Below, one piece after another: positions 41,968 through 50,223 of a stretch of DNA of 57,308 nt. How positions within the stretch are numbered: position 1 is the stretch's first letter; every line of letters starts with the position of its first letter. This DNA comes from Lachnospiraceae bacterium (GTDB taxonomy: Bacteria; Bacillota; Clostridia; Lachnospirales; Lachnospiraceae): NCBI GenBank assembly GCA_014804355.1, contig JAAUZY010000043.1, forward strand, positions 68,586-125,893, written 5' to 3'. Position numbers and translations under genes: made by a program. Under the pieces are notes generated by a model. The model did no database searches and had not been told where the DNA came from. It was given only the letters and a program-made list of their open reading frames with translations.

Positions 41968-44736
41968 CTATTCTTTCTCTAATTCCGTGATAACCACCAC
42001 AGAATCCCGAAACACATTTTCGTTTTCAATCGGATTACTTGCACAAATTACCTTTTTCAATGAAGGCAGTTCGGCAAGCGGTTTCAGATCTGTAATATAA
42101 TTCTCTGAAATATCCAGGATTTCCAAAGAAGACATTCCTACCGCAAAGTTAAGATCCGTCAATCCGTCTTCACTCAAATATAATTCCTTAAGTTCCGGAA
42201 ATTTTTTAAGAAAATCTATATGTTCATCCAATGCTACTTCATCCCAGCCTCCGGTTATCACTCCGTATGTACGCTCAAACCACGCATTTGTAATCAGATT
42301 AATATCATTCATATGTAAGATTTCCAATCTGGAATTTTCAACAACAGCATCAAAATCTATTTCGCAGTACATACCACTGATATCTAATTCTTTAAGGTTT
42401 GGCATTCGGAAGACTCCCGATATATCGTCGTAACATTTTGAACCTTGAATATCCAAAATTTCCAACGTTTGAAAGGCTTCTATATCAGCAATTCTTATTT
42501 CATTTGCAACACTGTGGTCATAGGAAAGTTTCTTGAGTGAAACTAAATTCGACAAATCTACTCCTTTCGGCAAATCACAATAAATTAAGTTAAGCTCTGT
42601 CAAATTAGTCATATTCTCGATAAAGGAACAGTCTTCAAAACCATTAAGCGTCAGCTTTCTTAATTCTGTCAGATTACCTAATTTCGGTTCGGGACAGCCG
42701 TAAGGTACTTCCAAAGAAAGTTCCTGTAAATTTATCAGCTCCGATACCGCACTCATCTCTTTTAATTCCATACATCCAGAAATCGACAAACACCTTAATG
42801 TCTCGCACTCCTCCAATCCGTAGAGGGCGTTCAGCTTTCCCCATTCAATTTTCAATGTATCCAGATGTTTCAAGCTGCTGACAAATTTAATAGACCTTAG
42901 CCCATCTGCATCCAAATACAATTTTTCCAAATCCTGAAGTTTTCCAAGAACTGAAAAATCTGTCAGATTTTCATCACTATCCAAAAAAAGGTTTTTCAAA
43001 TGTTTTACATGTATCAGCATGTCAATATTGTCAAGTTCACAATATCCAATATACAACGTCTCTAAATTTTCAAATGCCCCAATTCCATTCAGATTTTTCA
43101 CGCTGCCATTAAACCCTAATTCCCTGACCGTTCCCGGATCATCCAGTATATTCGCAGCTTGTGCCGGATTCGCAAAATAAGCGCTGACACTCTCCAATGA
43201 CAGCCCTTTAATATCTTCTAAATCAGTCACAGCTCCTACATCCAATTTTTTCAGATTAGAAAACCGACATAGACCGCGTAAACTAATACTCTCCTCATCA
43301 AAAAAAGTCATCCACACGAGACCATCTCCGAAATCATCCGCTTCAAAACCTTTGATCGAATTGTCCGTCGGCGGTTTAAAACTGTATCCAATCTCCCACC
43401 GTTCATGATCGTGCTTTATAATAAGCTGTTGCATCTTTGCCAACTGACTTTCAGGGACATCTTTTGCCGGACGTTTATACACACTGGAAACAAACTCTTC
43501 CATTACACCGGTAAAATCAGCAACTTCCTGCGTTTGATCTGTCTGTTCTACACTTGGAGCGGTGAAGGTCTCTTTTGCTGTCTCTTCCTCATTTTTTGTT
43601 TCATCTATTAATGGCGCTAAATTTTTCTCATAAGATGCTCGTAGCTGCTTATAATTGTTCACGACATCTATCAGCGCAATTGCCGAAACCAGAATGATCC
43701 CTAGCACAATGGCTGTTTTTCTTCCCTTACTTTCCTTTTTATGCGTTTCATGCTCTATAGGAATCGGGATTTTAGTTTCTTGTTGAGCCATCGTGGCCTC
43801 TGTATTCCGGCTTACGGTTTCTCTTATTCCATTCCATGTGTCATCGCCAAAAATCTTGTTGACTCCATAAATCAGATCCTGTACAAATCCCAGTCTCGAC
43901 ATATCCAGTGCCTGTAAATGGGAAAATTCTTTCGGCAAATCATAAGGGTCCATATCCCGATATGCCGGAATTAATACTTTTTTCTCCCCACGTTTAATCA
44001 GAGAGAGATACCTGCTCCATTCATTTTTAACCCAGGTTGCCTGAATATTTTCCGGCGAAGTTCCGACAACGATCATAGCCCTGGCAGAGTGGAGCGTAGC
44101 AAAAATATATGGTTCATAGGCTGCACCCGGTTTATCCTGCAGTGTGATCCTGGCAAAAAATACCTTGAAATTATTGCGTATCAGTTGGTAATATAGTTCG
44201 TCGGCCAGTACACTGTCTCTTGTCCTGTTTCCGTTTTCATCCGTTTCCTTACAGCAGATAAAAATATCATAAGGCGTTTCTCTCTGTGATACCTGAAGAA
44301 TGCCCCTTTGGATCGTATCGATAACTTTTGCTTCCTGTTCATAGATTCCTGCCTGAACTGCGTCGGCATATCGAAGAGCCGCCTTGTAATCCTCATCTGC
44401 CAGAATCGATGTATACTGTGCCCGATTGACAGTGGGAATCTTCTTATGCGTCGCCGGATCATCCACATACTCTATTCCGTAGCGGCATAGGACAATTCCC
44501 CAGTAAGCCTCGCTGTCTGCCTGATCTTCTTCAAGAATATGCTCATACACCGCCATCGCTTTATCATAATCGTTACTTCGCCTATAATGATTCGCCCGGT
44601 CATACAGCCTAAGGCGTTTTTCATCATCAAACTTCGGCAGTGTCTGATTCGTTCCGCAATAAGGGCATCTTACGGTTGTCATACCCTCTTTGATCTCCAG
44701 ATCACCGCCGCACATTTTACATATCAATACAGACAT
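41968..44736 (-). CDS. Zinc ribbon-TIR-transmembrane-LRR protein
   Basis: The 922-residue protein has a zinc ribbon (C6, C9, C24, C27), a helical TPR-like region (40-145) and a TIR domain (155-275) starting YDIFICCKETDENGNRT, with RITLQDKPGAAYEPYIFATL. Glu208 in AYEPY aligns with the catalytic Glu of SARM1-type NADases. A membrane helix follows (340-360), then a spacer and about 15 leucine-rich repeats (490-905). There is no signal peptide, so TIR is inside and the repeats should be outside. GAGGAG stands ten bases before the ATG. The TIR family is widespread; its link to LRRs is unusual. Confidence 0.9.
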   Translation of the reverse strand: MSVLICKMCGGDLEIKEGMTTVRCPYCGTNQTLPKFDDEKRLRLYDRANHYRRSNDYDKAMAVYEHILEEDQADSEAYWGIVLCRYGIEYVDDPATHKKIPTVNRAQYTSILADEDYKAALRYADAVQAGIYEQEAKVIDTIQRGILQVSQRETPYDIFICCKETDENGNRTRDSVLADELYYQLIRNNFKVFFARITLQDKPGAAYEPYIFATLHSARAMIVVGTSPENIQATWVKNEWSRYLSLIKRGEKKVLIPAYRDMDPYDLPKEFSHLQALDMSRLGFVQDLIYGVNKIFGDDTWNGIRETVSRNTEATMAQQETKIPIPIEHETHKKESKGRKTAIVLGIILVSAIALIDVVNNYKQLRASYEKNLAPLIDETKNEEETAKETFTAPSVEQTDQTQEVADFTGVMEEFVSSVYKRPAKDVPESQLAKMQQLIIKHDHERWEIGYSFKPPTDNSIKGFEADDFGDGLVWMTFFDEESISLRGLCRFSNLKKLDVGAVTDLEDIKGLSLESVSAYFANPAQAANILDDPGTVRELGFNGSVKNLNGIGAFENLETLYIGYCELDNIDMLIHVKHLKNLFLDSDENLTDFSVLGKLQDLEKLYLDADGLRSIKFVSSLKHLDTLKIEWGKLNALYGLEECETLRCLSISGCMELKEMSAVSELINLQELSLEVPYGCPEPKLGNLTELRKLTLNGFEDCSFIENMTNLTELNLIYCDLPKGVDLSNLVSLKKLSYDHSVANEIRIADIEAFQTLEILDIQGSKCYDDISGVFRMPNLKELDISGMYCEIDFDAVVENSRLEILHMNDINLITNAWFERTYGVITGGWDEVALDEHIDFLKKFPELKELYLSEDGLTDLNFAVGMSSLEILDISENYITDLKPLAELPSLKKVICASNPIENENVFRDSVVVITELEKE

Positions 44737-44750
44737 TTTCTATGCTCTCC

Positions 44751-45437
44751 TCATTTGCCGTACTTGCATATTCTGTCTCTTTCTCGTAGTAATCCCGTTA
44801 TTCGTTCGCACAGACCGGAAGTACTCTCTGTATTCCCATCAAGCGCTGCTGCCTCTATCTCTGTAAATAGAACCGAAATTTCCTCCTCAATCTCCTCCGT
44901 GATCCCTTTGGATAAAGGATTGCTGTAATGGATTTCTTCCGCCAGCTTATGCAGTATCTCCTGAATCTGCGCTTCCTCGCATTGACTGATCAGCAAATTT
45001 GCCCGCGACTGTAATTCCTTCATTTTTATCAATTCTTCTTCAAGCTCTGCATCCTGCCGGAACACCTCTGTCCGCGCCGCCCTCACAACAAAAAATCCCA
45101 TAACCGCCACGGCCAGAATCACCATCTCTATCAGCACCGCTGCAAAGACAGGAATCTTTACGGAAAACCCCATCAGAATCAGGCTTGCTGCTATCTGCAC
45201 GATCAAGTACAGCACGCTGTTTCTGAGCATGGGGAAATCATATACTCTATCCTTTATAAGCGCCTGACCTTTCGCCATTTCATACAGCGTATAGACCTGC
45301 ATTAATATTGCGATTACAGAAAAAAAATAGGCAGTCCGGAACACAATATTTTTGGCAAACGGTATCGTAGCTATATTGTAAATAAGGAAAACAAAAGCAA
45401 TCAGAATATAACCCCGCAAATATTTTTTCCTGTTCAT
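44751..45437 (-). CDS. Four-pass membrane protein with cytoplasmic coiled coil
   Basis: The family is not recognised. The 228-residue product has membrane segments near 8-25, 32-50, 73-90 and 95-118, then a charged helical, coiled-coil-prone domain (120-228: ELEEELIKMKELQSRANLL). It begins five bases after the SPFH stop and ends 14 bp before the TIR-LRR start, so it is translated together with both. A membrane adaptor joining SPFH scaffold and TIR protein is a reasonable guess, not shown by sequence. Confidence 0.75.
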   Translation of the reverse strand: MNRKKYLRGYILIAFVFLIYNIATIPFAKNIVFRTAYFFSVIAILMQVYTLYEMAKGQALIKDRVYDFPMLRNSVLYLIVQIAASLILMGFSVKIPVFAAVLIEMVILAVAVMGFFVVRAARTEVFRQDAELEEELIKMKELQSRANLLISQCEEAQIQEILHKLAEEIHYSNPLSKGITEEIEEEISVLFTEIEAAALDGNTESTSGLCERITGLLRERDRICKYGK

Positions 45438-45442
45438 GTTCT

Positions 45443-46693
45443 CTATTCGCTCCTTTTTCTGCCACAGTTACTGCAGAAATTACCGGTATTCCCGGACTGA
45501 CCGCAAGGACAGTTCCAAGTCGTCTGTAACATTTCACCCATTGCCTGTCCCATCTCTACACCTTCTTTAGCCAACGGAGACAAAGCGTCCTTAGTCATAT
45601 TCATAACACCGCCCATGGCCCCCAGTCCTACACCGAGTCCGGCCAGGTCTCCCAGCGCCGATGTTGTGCCTGCGCCGTTTGCAATGCCGTTTTTCATGGC
45701 TTCCATTCCTACCAGACGGGATGTTTCCTGCTGATAAGTATATCCCTTCATCTGCATTTCCGCTGCCTCCGCAGCCGCCTGCATCTTATATCCTTCCGCC
45801 TCTGCACTCTTCTGAATCTTCAGGATTTCCGCACTGCCCTGTGCCTCTATGACCTTAAGCCGCACCTCCGTCTGTGCTTCTACCGCCTTACGCTCCGCCG
45901 CCGCTTCCGCTTCCTTACGTCTGATTTCTTCCTGTTTAACGAGAAGATACTGCTGCGCATACTGCTCTTTCATCCGGCGATAATTCGGATCATCATCCGG
46001 CGTGATCACCCGATTAATAAAAAAGTCCGGCATAATTAATCCGTACTCTTCAAACATACCGTTGATCTTTGTTTTCAAAATATCAGAAAGACGTAAAAGT
46101 TCCGCATCAATCTCTAAAATACTGATATTTTCTTCTTTAATAATCTGAGCCAGGCTGCTTTTCACCTGTGTTATCACCAGAGATTGAAAATACCCTTTCT
46201 CTCCGTTTTCACCAATCAGATTTCCCCGATCAAAACCGGACGCAGTGCCGATAACCTTCAACAATAATTTTCTGGAATTGCTTACACGAATGTTGAACTC
46301 TCCGCATGCGCCGATTTCTATAGGCATCCCGGAATGCGGCTCTAAAAAGCGAATTTTAGAATCCGTCCCCCATTTAATCCCCATCTGTGTCGCCAGATTA
46401 ATATAATATATTTCTGAATGAAAAGTTCTCTCCGTGTCAGAGGGAAGTTTGAAAAACTGATCCAACAGCGGAAGTCTCTGGGTTTCCAGTGTATAACGTC
46501 CCGCTCCAAATACGTCTAATGCTCGCCCATCCTTGAAAAATACGGCTTCCTGGCTTTCATGGACAATCAACTGCGTACCCATCTTAAAATCTTCTGTCGG
46601 ATGCTTCCATACAAGTGTTTCATTGTCCTCATCATATTTGATAATACTTACAAGACCTTCTCTCTTTATCTGCTGATTCATACCAGTCCGCAA
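45443..46693 (-). CDS. SPFH/band 7 (flotillin-like) protein with C-terminal zinc ribbon
   Basis: The protein has 416 residues from a TTG start. The SPFH core occupies about 25-260 (VIHESQEAVFFKDGRAL, INLATQMGIKWGTDSKI, VKSSLAQIIKEENISI), followed by an Ala/Glu-rich coiled coil (265-325) typical of flotillins, a Gly-rich stretch and a zinc ribbon (CPCGQSGNTGNFCSNCG). It lacks an N-terminal membrane helix, so it would assemble on the membrane through partners. TTG at 46693 is three bases from AAGGAG, and ATG at 46681 is 15 bases away. The start is therefore uncertain. It is the first structural gene after the RHH regulator. Confidence 0.85.
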   Translation of the reverse strand: MRTGMNQQIKREGLVSIIKYDEDNETLVWKHPTEDFKMGTQLIVHESQEAVFFKDGRALDVFGAGRYTLETQRLPLLDQFFKLPSDTERTFHSEIYYINLATQMGIKWGTDSKIRFLEPHSGMPIEIGACGEFNIRVSNSRKLLLKVIGTASGFDRGNLIGENGEKGYFQSLVITQVKSSLAQIIKEENISILEIDAELLRLSDILKTKINGMFEEYGLIMPDFFINRVITPDDDPNYRRMKEQYAQQYLLVKQEEIRRKEAEAAAERKAVEAQTEVRLKVIEAQGSAEILKIQKSAEAEGYKMQAAAEAAEMQMKGYTYQQETSRLVGMEAMKNGIANGAGTTSALGDLAGLGVGLGAMGGVMNMTKDALSPLAKEGVEMGQAMGEMLQTTWNCPCGQSGNTGNFCSNCGRKRSE

Positions 46694-46702
46694 TTTCTCC
46701 TT

Positions 46703-46891
46703 TTAATCTTCTATAACCATATTCTGCAATGCAAATTCCAGACAGAGCTGCATAATCTCATTGCGGGTTCTTCCGGTCTCTTTGGCAACCCGATCTACCT
46801 CTACCAACATATCAATAGGCATTCTCATGGAAATAACCTTGGATTCGCTTGTATATTTCTGCGGATGAATAACGAGTTTTTTCTCTCCCAA
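46703..46891 (-). CDS. Ribbon-helix-helix DNA-binding protein
   Basis: The 62-residue protein has a beta strand (KVISMRMPIDML) followed by two helices (VDRVAKETGRT, NEIMQLCLEFALQNM), the CopG/Arc fold. The frame begins with TTG, eight bases after GGAGGG; no ATG is available. It starts the operon and ends nine bases before the SPFH start. The promoter upstream overlaps inverted GAATAC/GTATTC half-sites, so self-repression of the whole SPFH-TIR unit is likely. Confidence 0.82.
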   Translation of the reverse strand: MGEKKLVIHPQKYTSESKVISMRMPIDMLVEVDRVAKETGRTRNEIMQLCLEFALQNMVIED

Positions 46892-46911
46892 AATATGTAC
46901 CCTCCATTAGT

Positions 46912-46947
46912 GAATACTATTATAATACAAATGTATTCTTGCGTCAA
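46912..46947 (-). promoter_or_regulatory. Sigma-A promoter and probable RHH operator of the SPFH-TIR operon
   Basis: On the minus strand TTGACG (46947-46942) and an exact TATAAT (46924-46919) are 17 bases apart. Overlapping them are inverted repeats: GAATAC (46912-46917) with GTATTC (46933-46938), and AATAC with GTATT around four bases (46924-46937). A dimeric repressor bound here would block RNA polymerase directly. The RHH protein encoded first in the operon is the natural candidate. Confidence 0.75.
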
Positions 46948-47020
46948 CTGTGCATACATTACTCTATCCGAGGAAACATATTAGAGATTATTTTTCATAC
47001 CGATCCCACAACCTAAGCTC

Positions 47021-47116
47021 AGAGGGCACCCTTCAAGTCATTTCAAGACTTGGAGGATGCCCTCTTTTATTTTATAAGTTTTCCGTAAAAATACTACGCC
47101 ACATCGTTATCATAAA
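47021..47116. repeat. Repeat R1: hairpin plus 41-base conserved core
   Basis: AGAGGGCA and TGCCCTCT close an 18-pair imperfect stem (47021-47064). A core at 47076-47116 contains GTTTTCCGTAAAAATACTA and differs at four of 41 positions, all transitions, from the core of R2 at 49246-49286. R1 lies eight bases after the stop of the S51 peptidase gene. Confidence 0.7.
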
Positions 47117-47123
47117 TTTAATT

Positions 47124-47858
47124 CTAAAGCTTAATGGATTCGCCATCACGGCAAATCAGTTTCAAGCTGCCATCCTTGATGCTGTACGCCTCGCCATACA
47201 GTGTTTCATCAGCTTCATCAACAACGATATAACTTCCATCATTCATAGCAATGATCTCATGTTTCGTACTATCTGAGAATGTGATATCTTCAATCAATCT
47301 CATTCCATCAAGAACCTCCTCCCTGAGACTCTGAAAGTGCGGAAAAATATTAGTTTTTGTTAACCCTAACCCAGATATCCACCTCTGATAAGTTGGATCT
47401 ATCGCCTCACCCGGCAACTCCGGGCCGGCATAAACAGGATCCGCACAGTTCATTGAGCCTGCACTCCACGCAATAACAAGCCCTCTGTATTCTTGCAGCT
47501 TTTCTTTCAACGCAATTTTCTTTAGAAACAGATTCTGTGTAGGAACATGCCCTCCCGTCAGGATAATAACATCCTTCTTGCTAATCTCCGTTACGATCTC
47601 TTCATTCCTATCATCACACATCTCAAGGGAAGAATAGTTCAGACCGCTCATGGGAAGTGATTGTCTGAAACAAGTAACAACAGAATCATTCTTTTCATAA
47701 TCCTTAGGAGATGCACATATCATCAAAACTCTGGCATCATCTGGCCACAAAGCTCTGATCTTATCAAGCAATCCATTCTGTTCTATCAAAACTGACGGAA
47801 CTCTTTTCCCATTCTTTTGATGAGAACCTCCGAGAGAACTCGTAATTATCACATTCAT
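47124..47858 (-). CDS. Peptidase S51-family protein (dipeptidase E-like)
   Basis: The protein has 244 residues from the ATG with GGAGG five bases upstream; an ATG at 47870 would add four. It shows the S51 pattern: VIITSSLGGS, ILTGGHVPTQN and the nucleophile elbow AWSAGSMN (Ser132), with LGLTKTNIFPHF and EIIAMNDGSYIVVD near the end. It probably releases N-terminal Asp dipeptides or a similar isoaspartyl product in the cytoplasm. It lies between repeat R1 and the GNAT gene, 56 bp from the latter. Confidence 0.88.
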   Translation of the reverse strand: MNVIITSSLGGSHQKNGKRVPSVLIEQNGLLDKIRALWPDDARVLMICASPKDYEKNDSVVTCFRQSLPMSGLNYSSLEMCDDRNEEIVTEISKKDVIILTGGHVPTQNLFLKKIALKEKLQEYRGLVIAWSAGSMNCADPVYAGPELPGEAIDPTYQRWISGLGLTKTNIFPHFQSLREEVLDGMRLIEDITFSDSTKHEIIAMNDGSYIVVDEADETLYGEAYSIKDGSLKLICRDGESIKL

Positions 47859-47914
47859 GTCAGCCTCCATATAGCGTTTTTAAAAAGAAATAAATCTCTA
47901 CAAACCGAAAGTTG

Positions 47915-48436
47915 TCACCCTACATTAACCATGAAAATGCCGCCATCAAAATAAATATCTTCGCCCTTTTCGTCTTTATAGAAAGACACCTTCTCTTCCC
48001 CTATTTTTCTAAATCCAAGGGATGTCAACAGTTTGACCGATGGTAGATTATTCAAGGCTGTTCCAGCTATAAATCGTTTGCTGCTGTCTCTTGACAACCA
48101 TTCCATCAACATTTGCATACTTTCCTTTGCGTATCCCATACCATGATATTTACTATGAAAGCAATATCCACACTCATAACCGTCATCGTTCTTATGAAAG
48201 TCAATATACCCAATCATCTCTTTTTGATCGCACACAGCAAAACACATATGCTCCTTATAAGGCGATAATTTTGCCATACGTTCAGCTTTTTCCCGCACTT
48301 CCGCTTCATCTAATGAATGCGGAACATCATACTTTGAAAACTCAGATTGACTAAAATCTTTCCATATTTCAATCAGGTTTTTCCAATCATCTGATCTAAT
48401 GTATCGTATATTCAATCTTGATGTTTTTAGTATCAT
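47915..48436 (-). CDS. GNAT acetyltransferase, RimJ/RimL type
   Basis: The protein has 173 residues with the start fixed by GGAG six bases before the ATG at 48436 (the longer reading from 48466 has none). It shows ILKTSRLNIRYIRSDDW, FDFHKNDDGYECGYCFHSKY (IGYIDFHKND region), GMGYAKESMQMLMEW for acetyl-CoA binding, and NLPSVKLLTSLGFRKIGEE. It should acetylate an alpha-amino group or small molecule. The gene is between the S51 peptidase and a truncated Rpn nuclease gene within the block flanked by R1 and R2. Confidence 0.9.
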   Translation of the reverse strand: MILKTSRLNIRYIRSDDWKNLIEIWKDFSQSEFSKYDVPHSLDEAEVREKAERMAKLSPYKEHMCFAVCDQKEMIGYIDFHKNDDGYECGYCFHSKYHGMGYAKESMQMLMEWLSRDSSKRFIAGTALNNLPSVKLLTSLGFRKIGEEKVSFYKDEKGEDIYFDGGIFMVNVG

Positions 48437-48529
48437 GTTTTTCTCCATCCCACTCGATCTGACCACCCTTTTCCCGTTTGGTTACGGCAGATGCTGTCAT
48501 CTCTCCTAAATCAACTTGTCTCTTAGCAT

Positions 48530-49159
48530 CTACAAATATTTCCTCACCTGTTCTTCATCTATCTGGTACTGATCACAGATTTTCGCAATGATCTCATGTT
48601 CCGGTATGCTTAGACTCCGAAGGATACTTACCGTACCACACAACGCCTTTTCATATTCTTCCCGTAACTCTGTAATTGTCCGGTTCCGCTCGTCGAGCTC
48701 CTCCTTCTGCTTATTGAGCTCACCTTTCTGCTTATCGAGCTCGCCTTTCTGCGCATCTATCGTATCCTGCATCTCATCAATCATATACTGCACCGTATTC
48801 CGGTCAAGCTCATACAGTTCTTTCGAGAACATCTCCATCACCCTCTCTACATTCCGGCAAATCTCATAGCCTTCCTCATATATTTCGCGGAACTCAGGAT
48901 ATGTTTCCATCAACCCTATAATAGTTTCCGGCTCATCACTTGAAAACAAGGCCAACCATGCATCCCTCTTGTCTTTTATGTCTTTATTTTGCTTGCTTTT
49001 CCGAAAGATGTCAAGCGGAATGAACAGGTATTTCTGCAGAAACTCCATATGCAATCCTGTGTCAGACTTTTGTTCGAAAAAATGATAATACGTGTCAGAA
49101 TACTCATAAAATTCTACAAGGCTTTCCTGCCCAAATCTTATCGATTTCATAGCAGTCAT
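48530..49159 (-). pseudogene. 5'-truncated Rpn family nuclease/putative transposase gene
   Basis: The 209 residues match only the C-terminal part of Rpn (PD-(D/E)XK recombination-promoting nuclease) proteins: KDKRDAWLALFSSDEPETI, EEGYEICRNVERVMEMFS and a Lys/Glu repeat region (KGELDKQKGELNKQKEELDE). The N-terminal nuclease core with its PD-(D/E)XK residues is absent. No ribosome site precedes the ATG, and the reading frame breaks off 37 bp from repeat R2. It is most likely a remnant left by a rearrangement; expression of the fragment cannot be excluded. Confidence 0.75.
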
Positions 49160-49195
49160 AATACCCTAATATATTTAAAAACAGGAAGCAAAAAA

Positions 49196-49286
49196 AGCAT
49201 CCTTCATATTATGAAATGACTTGAAGGATGCTCTCTTTGTTTTAAAAGTTTTCCGTAAAAATACTATGCTGCATCGTTATTATAAA
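49196..49286. repeat. Repeat R2: hairpin plus 41-base conserved core
   Basis: AGCATCCTTCA pairs with TGAAGGATGCT (49196-49234). On the minus strand it is followed by seven T, so this copy can terminate the AraC-GGDEF transcript. The core 49246-49286 is the counterpart of R1 in the same orientation and covers the stop codon of that gene. Confidence 0.7.
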
Positions 49287-50098
49287 CTGCAATTTCTTTT
49301 TGTTATATCTAAAATTGCGATATGCAGTTGATGAAACAGCTCGTCGTAGCCAAGCCGTTTACCATCAAAACGCGTCACGCCCACATGCAGAGTAAGCGGA
49401 ATCTCTTTCTCTTCCCATACAAAAGGCCGCTCGTTACTACTTTTGATCATCTCAGCAAGAGAATCCGCATACCTTTTGTCCTCACTATCTGTCAACAGAG
49501 CAAATTGATCTCCGCCGATGCGGAATACCACATCGTTTTCACCGGCTGCATCCTGAATACGCCGCAGTGCCTCTACAATCGCCACATCCCCCGCTTTATG
49601 GGAAATCTCATTAATTGCAATCATATGTTTAATATCGCAGAGCACAAAACAGCAGGATCTCCGCTCCTGAAAAAGGTCATATAACTCGCTGATATCCACA
49701 CGTTTTCTTTCTGTCATCGTCACATCTCCTTCCCCCAACGGTCCTGTCAACCTTGGGAATAACTCCGAGAACCGCCTTGCACCACGGAATTCGGATGGTT
49801 TACAGTTCCAGAACCCGCGAAATGCGCGCGTAAAAGATTCATTGGTTCCATATCCATAACGAAGTGCAATCTCCAAAATCCCTGTATCCGGCTCACATAC
49901 AATATCGTGTGCTGCCCTTGTGAGTCTCCTCCGCACCAGATATTCCCTGATCGACATATGATTAACATAGCGAAACAGCTTTTCCAACGTCGATCTGGAA
50001 CAATAGCATGCCGCCGCTACATCCTCTGTTTTGATATTGTCTTTCAGATGTTTTTCCATATACTCTAACGCATCTACAAGAAGTTCCATTTTGTTCAT
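49280..50098 (-). CDS. AraC-type helix-turn-helix fused to a degenerate GGDEF domain
   Basis: The protein has 272 residues from the ATG with AGAGGTGA upstream (the longer frame starts at 50125). Residues about 5-105 form an AraC/XylS DNA-binding domain (EDVAAACYCSRSTLEKLFR, LEIALRYGYGTNESFTRAF). Residues about 145-270 follow a GGDEF fold (CDIKHMIAINEISHKAGDVAI, VVFRIGGDQFALL, TLHVGVTRF) but the signature reads GGDQF and the substrate loop is altered, so cyclase activity is doubtful. It may bind GTP or c-di-GMP as an effector. The gene lies 126 bp downstream of the XRE-PurM gene. Confidence 0.85.
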   Translation of the reverse strand: MNKMELLVDALEYMEKHLKDNIKTEDVAAACYCSRSTLEKLFRYVNHMSIREYLVRRRLTRAAHDIVCEPDTGILEIALRYGYGTNESFTRAFRGFWNCKPSEFRGARRFSELFPRLTGPLGEGDVTMTERKRVDISELYDLFQERRSCCFVLCDIKHMIAINEISHKAGDVAIVEALRRIQDAAGENDVVFRIGGDQFALLTDSEDKRYADSLAEMIKSSNERPFVWEEKEIPLTLHVGVTRFDGKRLGYDELFHQLHIAILDITKRNCSL

Positions 50099-50223
50099 GC
50101 ATTCACCTCTTTTGCGCTTACGCAAATCCGTTTCGATATCGATACGACTCGTTCTTTCAGATTCATTGTAACAGAGTACCCATATAGTTTCTTGACATTT
50201 TCAGTAAAAAAAATACACATCGT

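Noticed and set aside
41968-44736. Reading the LRR protein as a secreted internalin-type adhesin.
   Set aside because: The protein has no signal peptide and starts with a zinc ribbon and TIR domain; only the part after the helix at 340-360 could be outside.
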